Positions 15,752 through 24,400 of a DNA stretch of 64,000 nt are shown in pieces. The stretch's first letter is position 1; each line of letters begins with the position of its first letter. A program made the translations under genes and the position numbers. The stretch comes from Diaphorobacter limosus (GTDB lineage Bacteria > Pseudomonadota > Gammaproteobacteria > Burkholderiales > Burkholderiaceae_C): positions 3,809,001 through 3,873,000 of the forward strand of contig NZ_CP136921.1 in NCBI RefSeq assembly GCF_033100095.1, read 5' to 3'. The notes under the pieces are model-generated. The model was not told the DNA's origin. It saw nothing but the letters and a program-made list of their open reading frames with translations, and searched no databases.

Positions 15752-16801
15752 ATGGGCTCCATCGGCCGTTCGGGGGCTCTGGGGCTGGGCCTGGCGCTGC
15801 TGGGGCTGGCCCTGGTGTTGCTGGGGCTGGGGGTGGGCAGCACCGGGCTGGAGAGCCTGCGCCCGCTGTGGTGGGGCGATGGCGTCGAGGCCGCCATGGC
15901 GCGGCAGATTGTCTGGGACATCCGCCTGCCGCGCACCCTGGGCGCCTGGGCCGCGGGGGCCCTGCTGGGGCTGGCGGGCGCGGTGGCGCAGGGGCTGTTT
16001 CGTAACCCACTGGCCGACCCCTATCTGCTGGGCAGCGCCTCGGGTGCGTCGCTGGGCGTGGCGGCGGCGCTGGCGCTGATGGGGGGGGCGGGCGGCATGC
16101 TGGGCGCCTCGCAGGCGGGGCTCTCGGTGTCCGTGTATTCCGCACACTGGCTGGTGCGCCTGGGTCTGACGGGCGCGGCCTTCGTCGGCGCCGTGGCTGC
16201 CGTGCTGCTGACGCTGGCGTTGGCGCGCGGCGTGCAGCACACGCTGCGCCTGCTGCTCGCCGGGGTGGTGGTGGGCGTGGTGCTGGGCGCGTGTACCTCA
16301 TTGATCCTGCTGATCTCGCCCGACTCGCTGCAGGCCATGCAGGGCTTTCTGCTTGGTTCGACCGGCTTTGTCGGCTGGACTTCGTGCCTGCTGCTGCTGG
16401 CGGTGTGGCTGCCCTGCCTGGCGGCAGCCGGGCTGCTGTCGCGCACGCTCGATGCCCTGGCCCTGGGCGAGGCCACAGCCGCCAGCCTGGGCCTGCGCCT
16501 GCCGCCGCTGCGCGCCGCCCTGGTGGCCGTGCTGGCCCTGGCCACGGGCACGGCGGTGGCGCAGACCGGGCTGATCGCCTTCGTCGGGCTGGCGGCGCCG
16601 CACCTGGTGCGCGCCGTGGTCAGCGTGCCGCACGGGCGCCTGATGGCCCTGGCCAGCCTGATGGGTGGCGCGCTGCTGGCCGCGGCCGACCTGCTGGCGC
16701 GCGGCCTGCTGGCGCCGCAGGAGCTGCCTGTGGGTGTGCTCACCGCCGTGCTGGGCGGGGGCTACCTGCTGTGGCTGATGCACCGCAGGACTGTGCTATG
16801 A
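15752..16801 (+). CDS. btuC: Cobalamin ABC transporter permease BtuC (FecCD family)
   Basis: This is the integral membrane subunit of the corrinoid importer. The 349-residue protein is very hydrophobic with about ten helices. It carries the FecCD signatures WDIRLPRTLGAWAAGALLG, NPLADPYLLGSASGAS and the cytoplasmic coupling region FVGLAAPHLVRA. The ATG at 15752 starts a normal-length protein; the alternative ATG at 15686 adds 22 residues encoded by palindromic repeat DNA. Btu-type importers work with BtuF and BtuD, both encoded here. Confidence 0.92.
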   Translation: MGSIGRSGALGLGLALLGLALVLLGLGVGSTGLESLRPLWWGDGVEAAMARQIVWDIRLPRTLGAWAAGALLGLAGAVAQGLFRNPLADPYLLGSASGASLGVAAALALMGGAGGMLGASQAGLSVSVYSAHWLVRLGLTGAAFVGAVAAVLLTLALARGVQHTLRLLLAGVVVGVVLGACTSLILLISPDSLQAMQGFLLGSTGFVGWTSCLLLLAVWLPCLAAAGLLSRTLDALALGEATAASLGLRLPPLRAALVAVLALATGTAVAQTGLIAFVGLAAPHLVRAVVSVPHGRLMALASLMGGALLAAADLLARGLLAPQELPVGVLTAVLGGGYLLWLMHRRTVL

Positions 16802-16958
16802 ACACCCCCCCGAGTCGCTTCGTGCCTTCCTTGCAGCGCTGCGCGCAGCGGGAGGGAGGACGCCACCAGCGCGGCGGGGCGGCCCTTGCGCGGTGGCCGC
16901 TGGCTTGGGCCATGCCTGCGCAGCGCCAGCGCCCCATGCACAGCTTGTGGGGTGTGCA
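16802..16958 (+). repeat. Intergenic repeat element, family B, copy 1
   Basis: The btuC-btuD gap contains a GC-rich block whose core 16869-16898 (GCGCGGCGGGGC, then GGCCCTTGCGCGGTGGCC) recurs with a single mismatch at 29341-29370. The rest includes the inverted pair GCAGCGCTGC / GCGCAGCG. I see no gene in it. It separates two genes that are normally adjacent. Confidence 0.6.
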
Positions 16959-17735
16959 ATGAATGATATAAAAACAATAGCTATTAGCGCTTGTCAGATA
17001 AGCGCTGGAGCCGGAAAAGATGCTGTGCTTCAGCGGCTCGACCTGCCGTTGCCTGCTGGGCGCTGGAGCTGCATCGTCGGCCCCAATGGCGCCGGCAAGT
17101 CCACGCTGCTCAAGGCCCTGGCCGGGTTGCTGCCTCTGCGCGCCGGGCGGGTCGAGCTGCTGGGGCGTGACCTGCATGCCTGGCCGCGGCGCGAGCGCGC
17201 GCGGCAGCTCGCCTGGCTGGGCCAGAACGAGGCCGCCGCCGACGACCTGACGGTGTACGACGTGGCCATGCTTGGGCGCCTGCCGCACCAGGGCTTTCTG
17301 CAGCCCGCCAGCGACCAGGACCGCGCCGCCGTGGAGCAGGCGCTGCGCGCCACCCAGGCCTGGGACTGGCGCACGCGCGCGCTCGGCCAGCTCTCAGGCG
17401 GCGAGCGCCAGCGCGTGCTGCTGGCGCGCGCCCTGGCGGTGCAGGCGCAGGTGCTGCTGATGGACGAGCCCCTGGCCAATCTGGACCCGCCGCACCAGGC
17501 CGACTGGCTGGCGCTGGTGCGCGCCCTGGTGGCGCAGGGCCGCACCGTGGTCAGCGTGCTGCACGAGGTGGGCATGGCGCTGCACGCCGACGAGCTGGTG
17601 GTGATGCAGGCGGGTTGCATCGCCCACCAGGGCGCCAGCATCGACCCCGCCACGCACCGCGCGGTGCAGGCCGTGTTTGACCAGCGCATTGCCATCCATG
17701 CCCTCCAGGGGCAGTGGGTGGCGCTGCCGTGTTGA
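16959..17735 (+). CDS. btuD: Cobalamin ABC transporter ATP-binding protein BtuD
   Basis: This ATPase drives corrinoid import with BtuC and BtuF. The 258-residue protein has Walker A GPNGAGKST, signature LSGGERQRVLLARAL, Walker B VLLMDEPLANLD and switch His in LHEV. The first about 20 residues (MNDIKTIAISACQISAGAG) are encoded by a copy of the interspersed repeat, so the native N-terminus may have been altered by its insertion. An upstream start at 16893 in the same frame lies in another repeat and is less likely. Confidence 0.92.
   Translation: MNDIKTIAISACQISAGAGKDAVLQRLDLPLPAGRWSCIVGPNGAGKSTLLKALAGLLPLRAGRVELLGRDLHAWPRRERARQLAWLGQNEAAADDLTVYDVAMLGRLPHQGFLQPASDQDRAAVEQALRATQAWDWRTRALGQLSGGERQRVLLARALAVQAQVLLMDEPLANLDPPHQADWLALVRALVAQGRTVVSVLHEVGMALHADELVVMQAGCIAHQGASIDPATHRAVQAVFDQRIAIHALQGQWVALPC
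16966..17019 (+). repeat. Interspersed AGCT/GCGC repeat, copy 2 (5' end of btuD)
   Basis: This forward copy reads AAAACAATAGCTATTAGCGC, then TTGTCAGATA, AGCGCTGGAGCC and GGAAAAG. It encodes residues about 3-20 of BtuD, so it supplies or overlaps the start of an essential transporter subunit. Confidence 0.75.
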
Positions 17736-17771
17736 TTTTTTTGTTGATGGATGAACCCAAGGAGAAGTGCC

Positions 17772-18449
17772 ATGCATATCGAACCCGGACTGGTTGACGC
17801 CAGCAAGATTTTTCTCAGCTACGCCACTGGCGCCGCGGCCCTTGGCTATAGCGCCAGGCTGGCGCTGGACATGCTACGCAAGGAAGGCGCTGGCGCGCTG
17901 CTGCTGCGCAGCCTGGTCGCGACGGCGCTGGTGTTCGCATCGTTTGAGATCCTGCCGCACCACCCGGTGGGCGTGTCCGAGGTGCATTTGATCTTGGGCA
18001 CCACGCTGCTCCTGATGCTGGGCGCCGCCCCCGCCGCCATCGGCCTGGCTGCCGGCCTGCTGGTGCAAAGCCTGTTCTTTGCCCCGCAAGACCTGCCCCA
18101 GTACGGCATGAACGTCACCACGCTGCTGGTGCCGCTGTTTGCCACCGCCGCGCTGGCGCGGCGCATCATCCCGCGCGCCACCGCCTACGTTGACCTGACT
18201 TATACGCAAACGCTCAAGCTGTCGCTGGCCTACCAGGGCGGCATCGTTGCCTGGGTGGCCTTCTGGGCGCTGTACGGCCAGGGCGTGGGCGCTGGCAATC
18301 TGCAGAGCATTGCCAGCTTTGGCGCCGCCTACATGGGCGTGGTGCTGCTCGAGCCGCTGGTGGACCTGGCCGTGCTGGCCGGTGCCAAGGCGCTGCGTGG
18401 CCTGCAGGGCAGCGCGCTGCTGCAAAGCCGCGTGTACAGCGCGGTGTGA
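17772..18449 (+). CDS. cbiM: CbiM-like energy-coupling-factor cobalt transporter S component
   Basis: This is a membrane substrate-capture subunit for cobalt (or nickel). The 225-residue protein has about six helices. The N-terminus MHIEPG places His at position 2, the residue that with the amino terminus forms the metal site in CbiM/NikM proteins, so the ATG at 17772, preceded by AAGGAGAAG, is favoured over the longer frame at 17751. No cbiN, cbiQ or cbiO partner lies nearby, so it is an orphan S component. Confidence 0.85.
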   Translation: MHIEPGLVDASKIFLSYATGAAALGYSARLALDMLRKEGAGALLLRSLVATALVFASFEILPHHPVGVSEVHLILGTTLLLMLGAAPAAIGLAAGLLVQSLFFAPQDLPQYGMNVTTLLVPLFATAALARRIIPRATAYVDLTYTQTLKLSLAYQGGIVAWVAFWALYGQGVGAGNLQSIASFGAAYMGVVLLEPLVDLAVLAGAKALRGLQGSALLQSRVYSAV

Positions 18450-18453
18450 TCTT

Positions 18454-18545
18454 CTCCCTCCCCCTCTGGGGGAGGGCGGGGTGGGGGCCTGTCTGTGGCG
18501 CCCCGCAAGCCCCCATCCCCACCTTCCCCCAAAGGGGGAAGGAGT
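18454..18545 (+). repeat. REP-like palindromic pair, copy 1
   Basis: Two oppositely arranged GC-rich palindromes: CTCCCTCCCCCTCTGGGGGA with GGGCGGGGTGGGGGCC, then GCCCCCATCCCCACCTTCCC with CCAAAGGGGGAAGGAG. They form hairpins between cbiM and cobO, the pattern of REP/BIME elements. Confidence 0.75.
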
Positions 18546-18572
18546 CCATACAGCAACTCCCCATTGAGTCCC

Positions 18573-19142
18573 ATGGAAATCGAAACCCCTCCCATTCACC
18601 GCGACACCCCCAAGCCCCAGGGCGAGCGCCGTGGCCTGGTGCTGGTGCACACCGGCAACGGCAAGGGCAAGAGCACGGCGGCCTTCGGCCTGGCGCTGCG
18701 TGCGCACGGGCGCGGCAAGGCCGTCAAGGTGTATCAGTTCATGAAGGTGCCGTCGGCGCGCTTTGGCGAGCACCGGTTGTTCGAGCAGCTGGGCATCCCC
18801 ATCGAGGGCCTGGGCGACGGCTTCAGCTGGAAGAGCCGCGACCTGGACCATTCTGCCGCCCTGGCGCAGGACGGCTGGGCCAAGGCCGAGGCGGCGATCC
18901 GCTCGGGCGATTTCTTCATGGTGGTGCTCGACGAGATCATGTACCCGCTGCGCTACGGCTGGGTGCAGCTTGGCGATGTGCTGGCCTGCCTGCGCGAGCG
19001 CCCCGGCCATGTGCATGTGGTGCTGACCGGGCGCGGCGCGCCGGCTGAACTGGTCGATCTGGCCGACACCGTGACCGAGATGACTCTCATCAAGCACCAC
19101 TTCCAGGCCGGCGTTCCGGCGCAGCGCGGCATAGAAGACTGA
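18573..19142 (+). CDS. cobO: Cob(I)yrinic acid a,c-diamide adenosyltransferase (CobO/BtuR)
   Basis: CobO attaches the adenosyl group to the corrinoid cobalt. The 189-residue protein has the family P-loop [12 protein letters not shown] (about residues 27-38), the motif [19 protein letters not shown] and VVLTGRGAP. The ATG at 18573 follows the REP block; the longer frame would translate repeat DNA. The stop overlaps the ATG of the second BtuF-like gene. Confidence 0.93.
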   Translation: MEIETPPIHRDTPKPQGERRGLVLVHTGNGKGKSTAAFGLALRAHGRGKAVKVYQFMKVPSARFGEHRLFEQLGIPIEGLGDGFSWKSRDLDHSAALAQDGWAKAEAAIRSGDFFMVVLDEIMYPLRYGWVQLGDVLACLRERPGHVHVVLTGRGAPAELVDLADTVTEMTLIKHHFQAGVPAQRGIED

Positions 19143-19984
19143 TGACCTGCCCATCCCTAACGCAGCGCCACAAAGTGCCGGCGCTGGCTTTGCTGTGCGC
19201 GCTGGCCACGCCAGGCCAGGCGCAGGAGCGCATCGTCACCGTTGCGCCCTCGCTCACCGAGTCGGTCTGCGCCCTGGGCCACTGCGGCCAGATCGTCGGC
19301 ACCGACCGTTATTCCACCGGGCCGGGTGCCATTGGGCACCTGCCCAAGGTCGGCGGCCTGGCCGATGCGTCGATAGAGCGCATCGTCGCCCTGCGGCCGG
19401 ACCTGGTGCTGCTGGGCCCGCGCTCGCGCATTGCCGAGCGCCTGGCGCAGCTGGGCATTGCCGTGCAAACCCACAACGTGCGCACCCACGCCGAGCAAAA
19501 AGCCATGCTGCGCGCACTGGGCCGCACGCTGGGCGAGCAGGCCCGCGCCGAGATGCTGATTGCCCAGGTTGAGCGTGAGCTGGACGCCGCCGCCGCGCGC
19601 CTGCCAGGCAGCCTGCGCGGGCGCAGCGTGTACGTCGAGATTGGCCTGGGCCCCAAGGCGGCCAGCGAGGCCACCTTCATCGGCGAGACCCTGGCGCGCC
19701 TGGGCCTGGTGAACATCATCGGCCGCGAGCAGGGCTTCTTCCCGCAGGTCAACCCCGAGTACATCGTGCGCCGCGCGCCCGACCTCATCGTCGGCCCCGC
19801 TGCGCTGCTGGCCAATCTGCACCAGCGCCCTGGCTGGGAGCGCTTGAGCGCCGCGCGCCGCCAGCAGGTCTGCGCGCTCGACCCCGAGCGCATGGCGCTG
19901 CTGGAGCGCCCCGGCCCGCGCCTGGGCGAGGCCGCGCACATGCTGGTCGATTGCCTGCTGGCCTTGCCGGGCGTGCGCAGCTGA
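19142..19984 (+). CDS. Second BtuF-like ABC substrate-binding protein
   Basis: This 280-residue protein is clearly related to BtuF at 14798: ERIVTVAPSLTESVCALG, GTDRYSTGP, PKVGGLADASIERIVALRPD, EATFIGETLARLG and VNPEYIVRRAPD all have counterparts there. A short signal peptide ends near GQAQ (about residue 28). No second permease or ATPase is encoded beside it, so it may share BtuCD or deliver another corrinoid form. It is translationally coupled to cobO. Confidence 0.85.
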   Translation: MTCPSLTQRHKVPALALLCALATPGQAQERIVTVAPSLTESVCALGHCGQIVGTDRYSTGPGAIGHLPKVGGLADASIERIVALRPDLVLLGPRSRIAERLAQLGIAVQTHNVRTHAEQKAMLRALGRTLGEQARAEMLIAQVERELDAAAARLPGSLRGRSVYVEIGLGPKAASEATFIGETLARLGLVNIIGREQGFFPQVNPEYIVRRAPDLIVGPAALLANLHQRPGWERLSAARRQQVCALDPERMALLERPGPRLGEAAHMLVDCLLALPGVRS

Positions 19985-20009
19985 TGCCAAGCGGGCGCTG
20001 CGGCCTTGC

Positions 20010-20354
20010 TCCCTCCCCCTCTGGGCTTGTGTATGCACACAACTTCTGAAAGCGCATGGCAGTTACTTGACGCGGGTTTTGGCTCCTTCCCCCCCGGGGG
20101 AAGGTTGGGATGGGGGCCGGGAGCGCCGGCATCTTGCCGGCATGAGCACGCGAGTGTCGCCGGCCCCCACCCCAGCCCTCCCCCGAAAGGGGAGGGAGAA
20201 ACAGCCGGAAATCCCCGTTGATGTTGCGTGACGCGCTATCAAAAAGATGTGTGCATACAGAAGCCCCCTCTGGGGGAGGGCTGGGGTGGGGGCCAGCGAC
20301 GCTCGCGCCGGCATGCAGCCCCCATCCCCACCTTCCCTCAGCGGGGGAAGGAGT
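20010..20354 (+). repeat. REP-like palindrome block, copy 2, containing an insertion
   Basis: The 400-base gap between the second BtuF-like gene and cobW has no gene. It is made of CTCCCTCCCCCTCTGGG-type palindromes, like those at 18454-18545, plus an inverted-repeat element at 20026-20263 that splits one palindrome. The last part is a pair similar to copy 1, ending GCGGGGGAAGGAGTC just before the cobW leader. Confidence 0.7.
20026..20263 (+). mobile_element. 238-base MITE-like element with terminal inverted repeats
   Basis: The left end CTTGTGTATGCACACAACTT and the reverse complement of the right end CTTCTGTATGCACACATCTT match at 18 of 20 bases. An 11-base direct repeat CCCCCTCTGGG flanks it (20015-20025 and 20264-20274). 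Removing the element and one repeat copy restores an intact REP palindrome like the one at 18454. There is no transposase inside; the interior is itself a REP-type hairpin pair. Confidence 0.65.
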
Positions 20355-20384
20355 CGCCCCCCATTTCTGATTCAAGGAGTTTTT

Positions 20385-21443
20385 ATGCAAATCCGCAAAA
20401 TCCCCGCCACCATCGTCACCGGCTTTCTCGGCGCCGGCAAAACCACGCTGCTGCGCCATATCCTGGCCAACGCCAATGGCCGGCGCATAGCGGTCATCGT
20501 CAACGAGTTTGGCGCCCTGGGCATCGACGGCGAGCTGCTGCGCGCCTGCGGCGTGGGCTGCGATGAGACTGGTGCCGACAACGGCCAGCTGTTCGAGCTG
20601 GCCAACGGCTGCCTGTGCTGCACGGTGCAGGAAGAATTTGCCCCGGTGATGGAGCAGCTGGCGGCGCGGCGCGGCGAGATCGACCATTTGGTCATCGAGA
20701 CCTCGGGTCTGGCGTTACCCAAACCCCTGGTGCAGGCCTTCCAGTGGCCGCAAATCCGCAACGCCTTTACCGTGGATGCGGTCGTCACCGTGGTGGACGC
20801 GCCCGCCGTGCTGGCCGGCCAGTTTGCCGAAGACCCCGTGGCCGTGGACGCCCAGCGCCGTGCCGACGACAACCTGGATCACGAGTCGCCGCTGGCCGAG
20901 CTGTTTGAAGACCAGCTGGCCACCGCCGACCTGGTGGTGCTCAACAAAATTGAAGGGCTGGACGGCGCTGCGATCGCCCAGGTTGAGGCCATCGTGCGCG
21001 CCGAGACGCCCGCCGGCGTGCAGCTGGTGCACTCCACCGAAGGCCGCGTCGCCCCCGAGGTGCTGCTGGGCCAGGGCCGTGCGGTGGAGGACTTGATCGA
21101 TGCGCGCCACACCCACCACGACGCGGAAGAAGACCACGACCACGATGCCTTCGACTCGGTCGCCGTCGATCTGCAGGTGGCAGACCGCCAGCGCCTGTTG
21201 GCCGCGCTGGCCGCATTGACGCAGCGCCACGAGATCTACCGCGTCAAGGGCTTTGTCGCCCTGCCGGGCGCGGCCATGCGCTTGCTGGTGCAGGGCGTTG
21301 GGCAGCGCTTCGACAGCCACTTCGACCGTCCCTGGGGCGCGGCCGAGGCGCGCGCCACGCGCCTGGTGCTGATCGGCGATCACCTGGACGCCGCCGCCTT
21401 GCAGGCCGAGCTGCAGGCGCAACTGGACGCAGTGGCGGCCTGA
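20385..21443 (+). CDS. cobW: CobW GTPase, metal chaperone for cobalamin synthesis
   Basis: This G3E-family P-loop GTPase is thought to deliver cobalt to the CobN chelatase. The 352-residue protein has Walker A GFLGAGKT at residues 13-20, the metal-binding CLCC at residues 76-79, the GTPase specificity stretch NKIEG and a His/Asp-rich loop (HTHHDAEEDHDHD) near residues 244-256. The C-terminal CobW domain follows. AAGGAG lies eight bases before the ATG. cobN starts two bases after its stop. Confidence 0.93.
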   Translation: MQIRKIPATIVTGFLGAGKTTLLRHILANANGRRIAVIVNEFGALGIDGELLRACGVGCDETGADNGQLFELANGCLCCTVQEEFAPVMEQLAARRGEIDHLVIETSGLALPKPLVQAFQWPQIRNAFTVDAVVTVVDAPAVLAGQFAEDPVAVDAQRRADDNLDHESPLAELFEDQLATADLVVLNKIEGLDGAAIAQVEAIVRAETPAGVQLVHSTEGRVAPEVLLGQGRAVEDLIDARHTHHDAEEDHDHDAFDSVAVDLQVADRQRLLAALAALTQRHEIYRVKGFVALPGAAMRLLVQGVGQRFDSHFDRPWGAAEARATRLVLIGDHLDAAALQAELQAQLDAVAA

Positions 21444-21444
21444 C

Positions 21445-24400
21445 ATGCATTTGCTCTCCACCCGCCCCGGCGGCTACGTGGACGACGGCGGCCAGGGCGT
21501 GGTGCGCGTGGCGCAGACGCCCGGCGACATCGTCATCCTGTCGGCGGCCGACACCACGCTGTCGCTGCTGTCCGAGGCGGCTGCGCGCCTGCCGGATGGA
21601 TTCCCGAGCGTGCGCCTGGCCAATCTGATGTGGCTGCGCCAGCCGGCGTCGGTGGACATGTACATCGACGACGTGCTGCAGCACGCCCGCGCCATCGTCA
21701 TAGACCACCTGGGCGCGGCCAGCGACTGGGCCTACGTGGTCGAACAGGTGCAGGCCCTGGCCTTGCGGCGCGGCCTGTGGGTGGCGTTTTTTTCGGGGGA
21801 CAACCAGCCCGACGAGCAGCTGATTCGCCGCAGCACGGCGCAGGCGGCGGACTGCGACCAGCTCTGGCGCTGCCTGCGCGAGGGCGGGGCCGACAACGCC
21901 CAGGGTTTTTACGCGCTGATCGCCCACGCCGCCCTGGGCCTGGGCCAGCGCCCGCCGCCCGCCCAGCCGCTGCCCGCCGTGCTGCCCTATGCGCCGGCGC
22001 AAACGCTGGTGCAGCACCCCGGCGCGCCGCTGGCGCTGCTGCTGTTCTACCGGGCGCACGCCCAGTCGGGCAACACGGCGGTGTTCGACGCGCTGCTGGC
22101 GCAGCTTTCGGCCCAGGGCCTCAATACCCTGGCGCTGGCGATTGATTCGCTCAAAACCCCCGACACGCTGGCCACGGTGCAGCAACTGGCGCACGAGCGC
22201 GGCGTGGATGTGGTGCTCAACGCCACCAGCTTTGCCATCGTCTCGCTGGCCGCCGATGGTGCGGAGCCGGCCGCGCCGGTGCTGCTGGCGGGCGACGCGC
22301 CGGTGCTGCAGCTCATCACCGCCGGCGGCACGCGCGAGCAGTGGCAGGATGACCCGCACGGCCTCACGCCGCGCGACCTGGCCATGCATGTGGTGCTGCC
22401 CGAGGTGGACGGCCGCATCACCACGCGCGCCATCAGCTTCAAGGGCCTGGCGCGCCGTTGCGAGCGCACCGAGGTGGACGTGGTGCGCTACGAGCCCGAG
22501 GGCGAGCGCATCGCCTTCGTCGCCGAACTGGCGCGGCGCTGGTGCGCGCTGCGGCACAAAAGCGCCACCGACAAGCGCCTGGCGCTGATCCTGGCCAACT
22601 ACCCCAACGACGACGCGCGCCTGGCCAACGGCGTGGGGCTGGACACACCGGCATCCACGCTGGCGATACTCGCCGCGCTGCAGGGCGCGGGCTACGACCT
22701 GGGCGCGGCCCCGCTGCCGCCCAGCAGCGACGCGCTGATGCACGCCCTGGTGGCGGGCGTGACCAACGACCATGCCGCCAACCCCGCCCGCCCGGCGCTG
22801 CAAAGCCTGGCGCTGGCGGACTACCTGGCCGACTTTGCCCAGCTCACGCCCGAGAGCCAGGCAGCGGTAACGCAGCTGTGGGGCGCGCCCGAGCAAGACC
22901 CCATGGTGCGTTCCGGCCGCTTCATGGTGGCTGGCCTGCGCCTGGGCAAGGTCTTCATCGGCGTGCAGCCCGCGCGCGGGCGTGACCTGGACCTGCTGGC
23001 CAGCTACCACGACGCCGACCTGGTGCCGCCGCATGGCTACCTGGCGTTCTACTTCTGGCTGCGCCGGGCCTTTGCGGTGGATGCCGTGGTGCATGTCGGC
23101 AAGCACGGCAACCTGGAATGGCTGCCGGGCAAGAGCGTGGCCCTGGGCGCGGCCTGCTGGCCCGATGCGCTGTTGGGGCCGCTGCCGCACCTCTACCCCT
23201 TCATCGTCAACGACCCCGGCGAGGGCAGCCAGGCCAAGCGGCGCAGCCAGGCCGTCATCATCGACCACCTGATGCCGCCGCTGACGCGCGCCGAGAGCTA
23301 CGGGCCCTTGCTCGATCTTGAGCGCAGCATGGACGAGTATTACGACGCGCTGCAGCTCGACCCGCGCCGCGCGCGCCACCTGCGCGGCGTGATGCTGCAG
23401 CAGGTGATTGCCGCCCAGCTGCACCTGGAGCTGGGCTTTGCCGCTCCCGCCACCGACGACGAGCGCGAGGCGCTGCTCGCGCGCCTGGACGCCTACCTGT
23501 GCGAGATCAAGGAGTCGCAGATCCGCGACGGCCTGCACATCCTGGGCCAATCGCCCCAGGGCCGCCAGCGTACCGACACCCTGGTGGCGCTGGCGCGCGT
23601 GGCATCGGGCCAGGGGGCGGGGCAGGGCGGCCTGCTGGCGGCGCTGGCGCAAGACCTGGGGCTGGCGGGGTTCGACCCACTTACGCCCGACTGGGCCGCA
23701 CCCTGGGCCGGGCCGCGTCCCGCCGTGCTGGCGCAGATCAGCGACGCCCCCTGGCGCCACGCCGGCCACACGCGCGAGCGCCTGGAGCTGCTCGCCAACG
23801 CCCTGGTGGCGGCGCATGGCCACGCGGCAGCCCCCGCGCCCGACGCGCAGGCCTGGCCGCAGACCGCCGCCGTGCTGATGCGCCTGCGCCAGCAGCTGGC
23901 GCCGCGCCTGGACGCCAGCGGCGCCAACGAGATGCGCCAGCTGCTGCGTGGACTGGACGGGCGCTTCGTGCCCGCCGGCCCCAGCGGCGCGCCGTCCCGC
24001 GGGCGGCCTGACGTGCTGCCCACCGGGCGCAATTTCTATTCGGTGGACACGCGCGCCGTGCCCACCCCTACCGCCTGGCACATGGGCCGGCTGGCGGCCG
24101 AGCGGGTGATAGAACGCCACTTGCAGGACCATGGCGCCTACCCCGAGTCGGTGGGCCTGTCGGTCTGGGGCACGGCCACCATGCGCTCGGGCGGCGAGGA
24201 CATCGCCCAGGCCCTGGCCCTGCTGGGCGTGCGTCCCCAATGGGCACCGGGCAGCAACCGCGTGAGCGACGTCGAGGTGCTGCCGACCAGCGTGCTGGGC
24301 CGCCCGCGGGTGGACGTGACGCTGCGCGTCTCGGGCTTCTTCCGCGACGCTTTTCCCAACGTCATCGACCTGTTCGACACGGCTGTGCAGGCCGTCGCGC

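Noticed and set aside
18454..18545. Rho-independent terminator between cbiM and cobO
   Set aside because: The hairpins are strong but no T-run follows in either orientation. The same palindromes recur at 20010 and 25348, so REP-type repeats are the better call.
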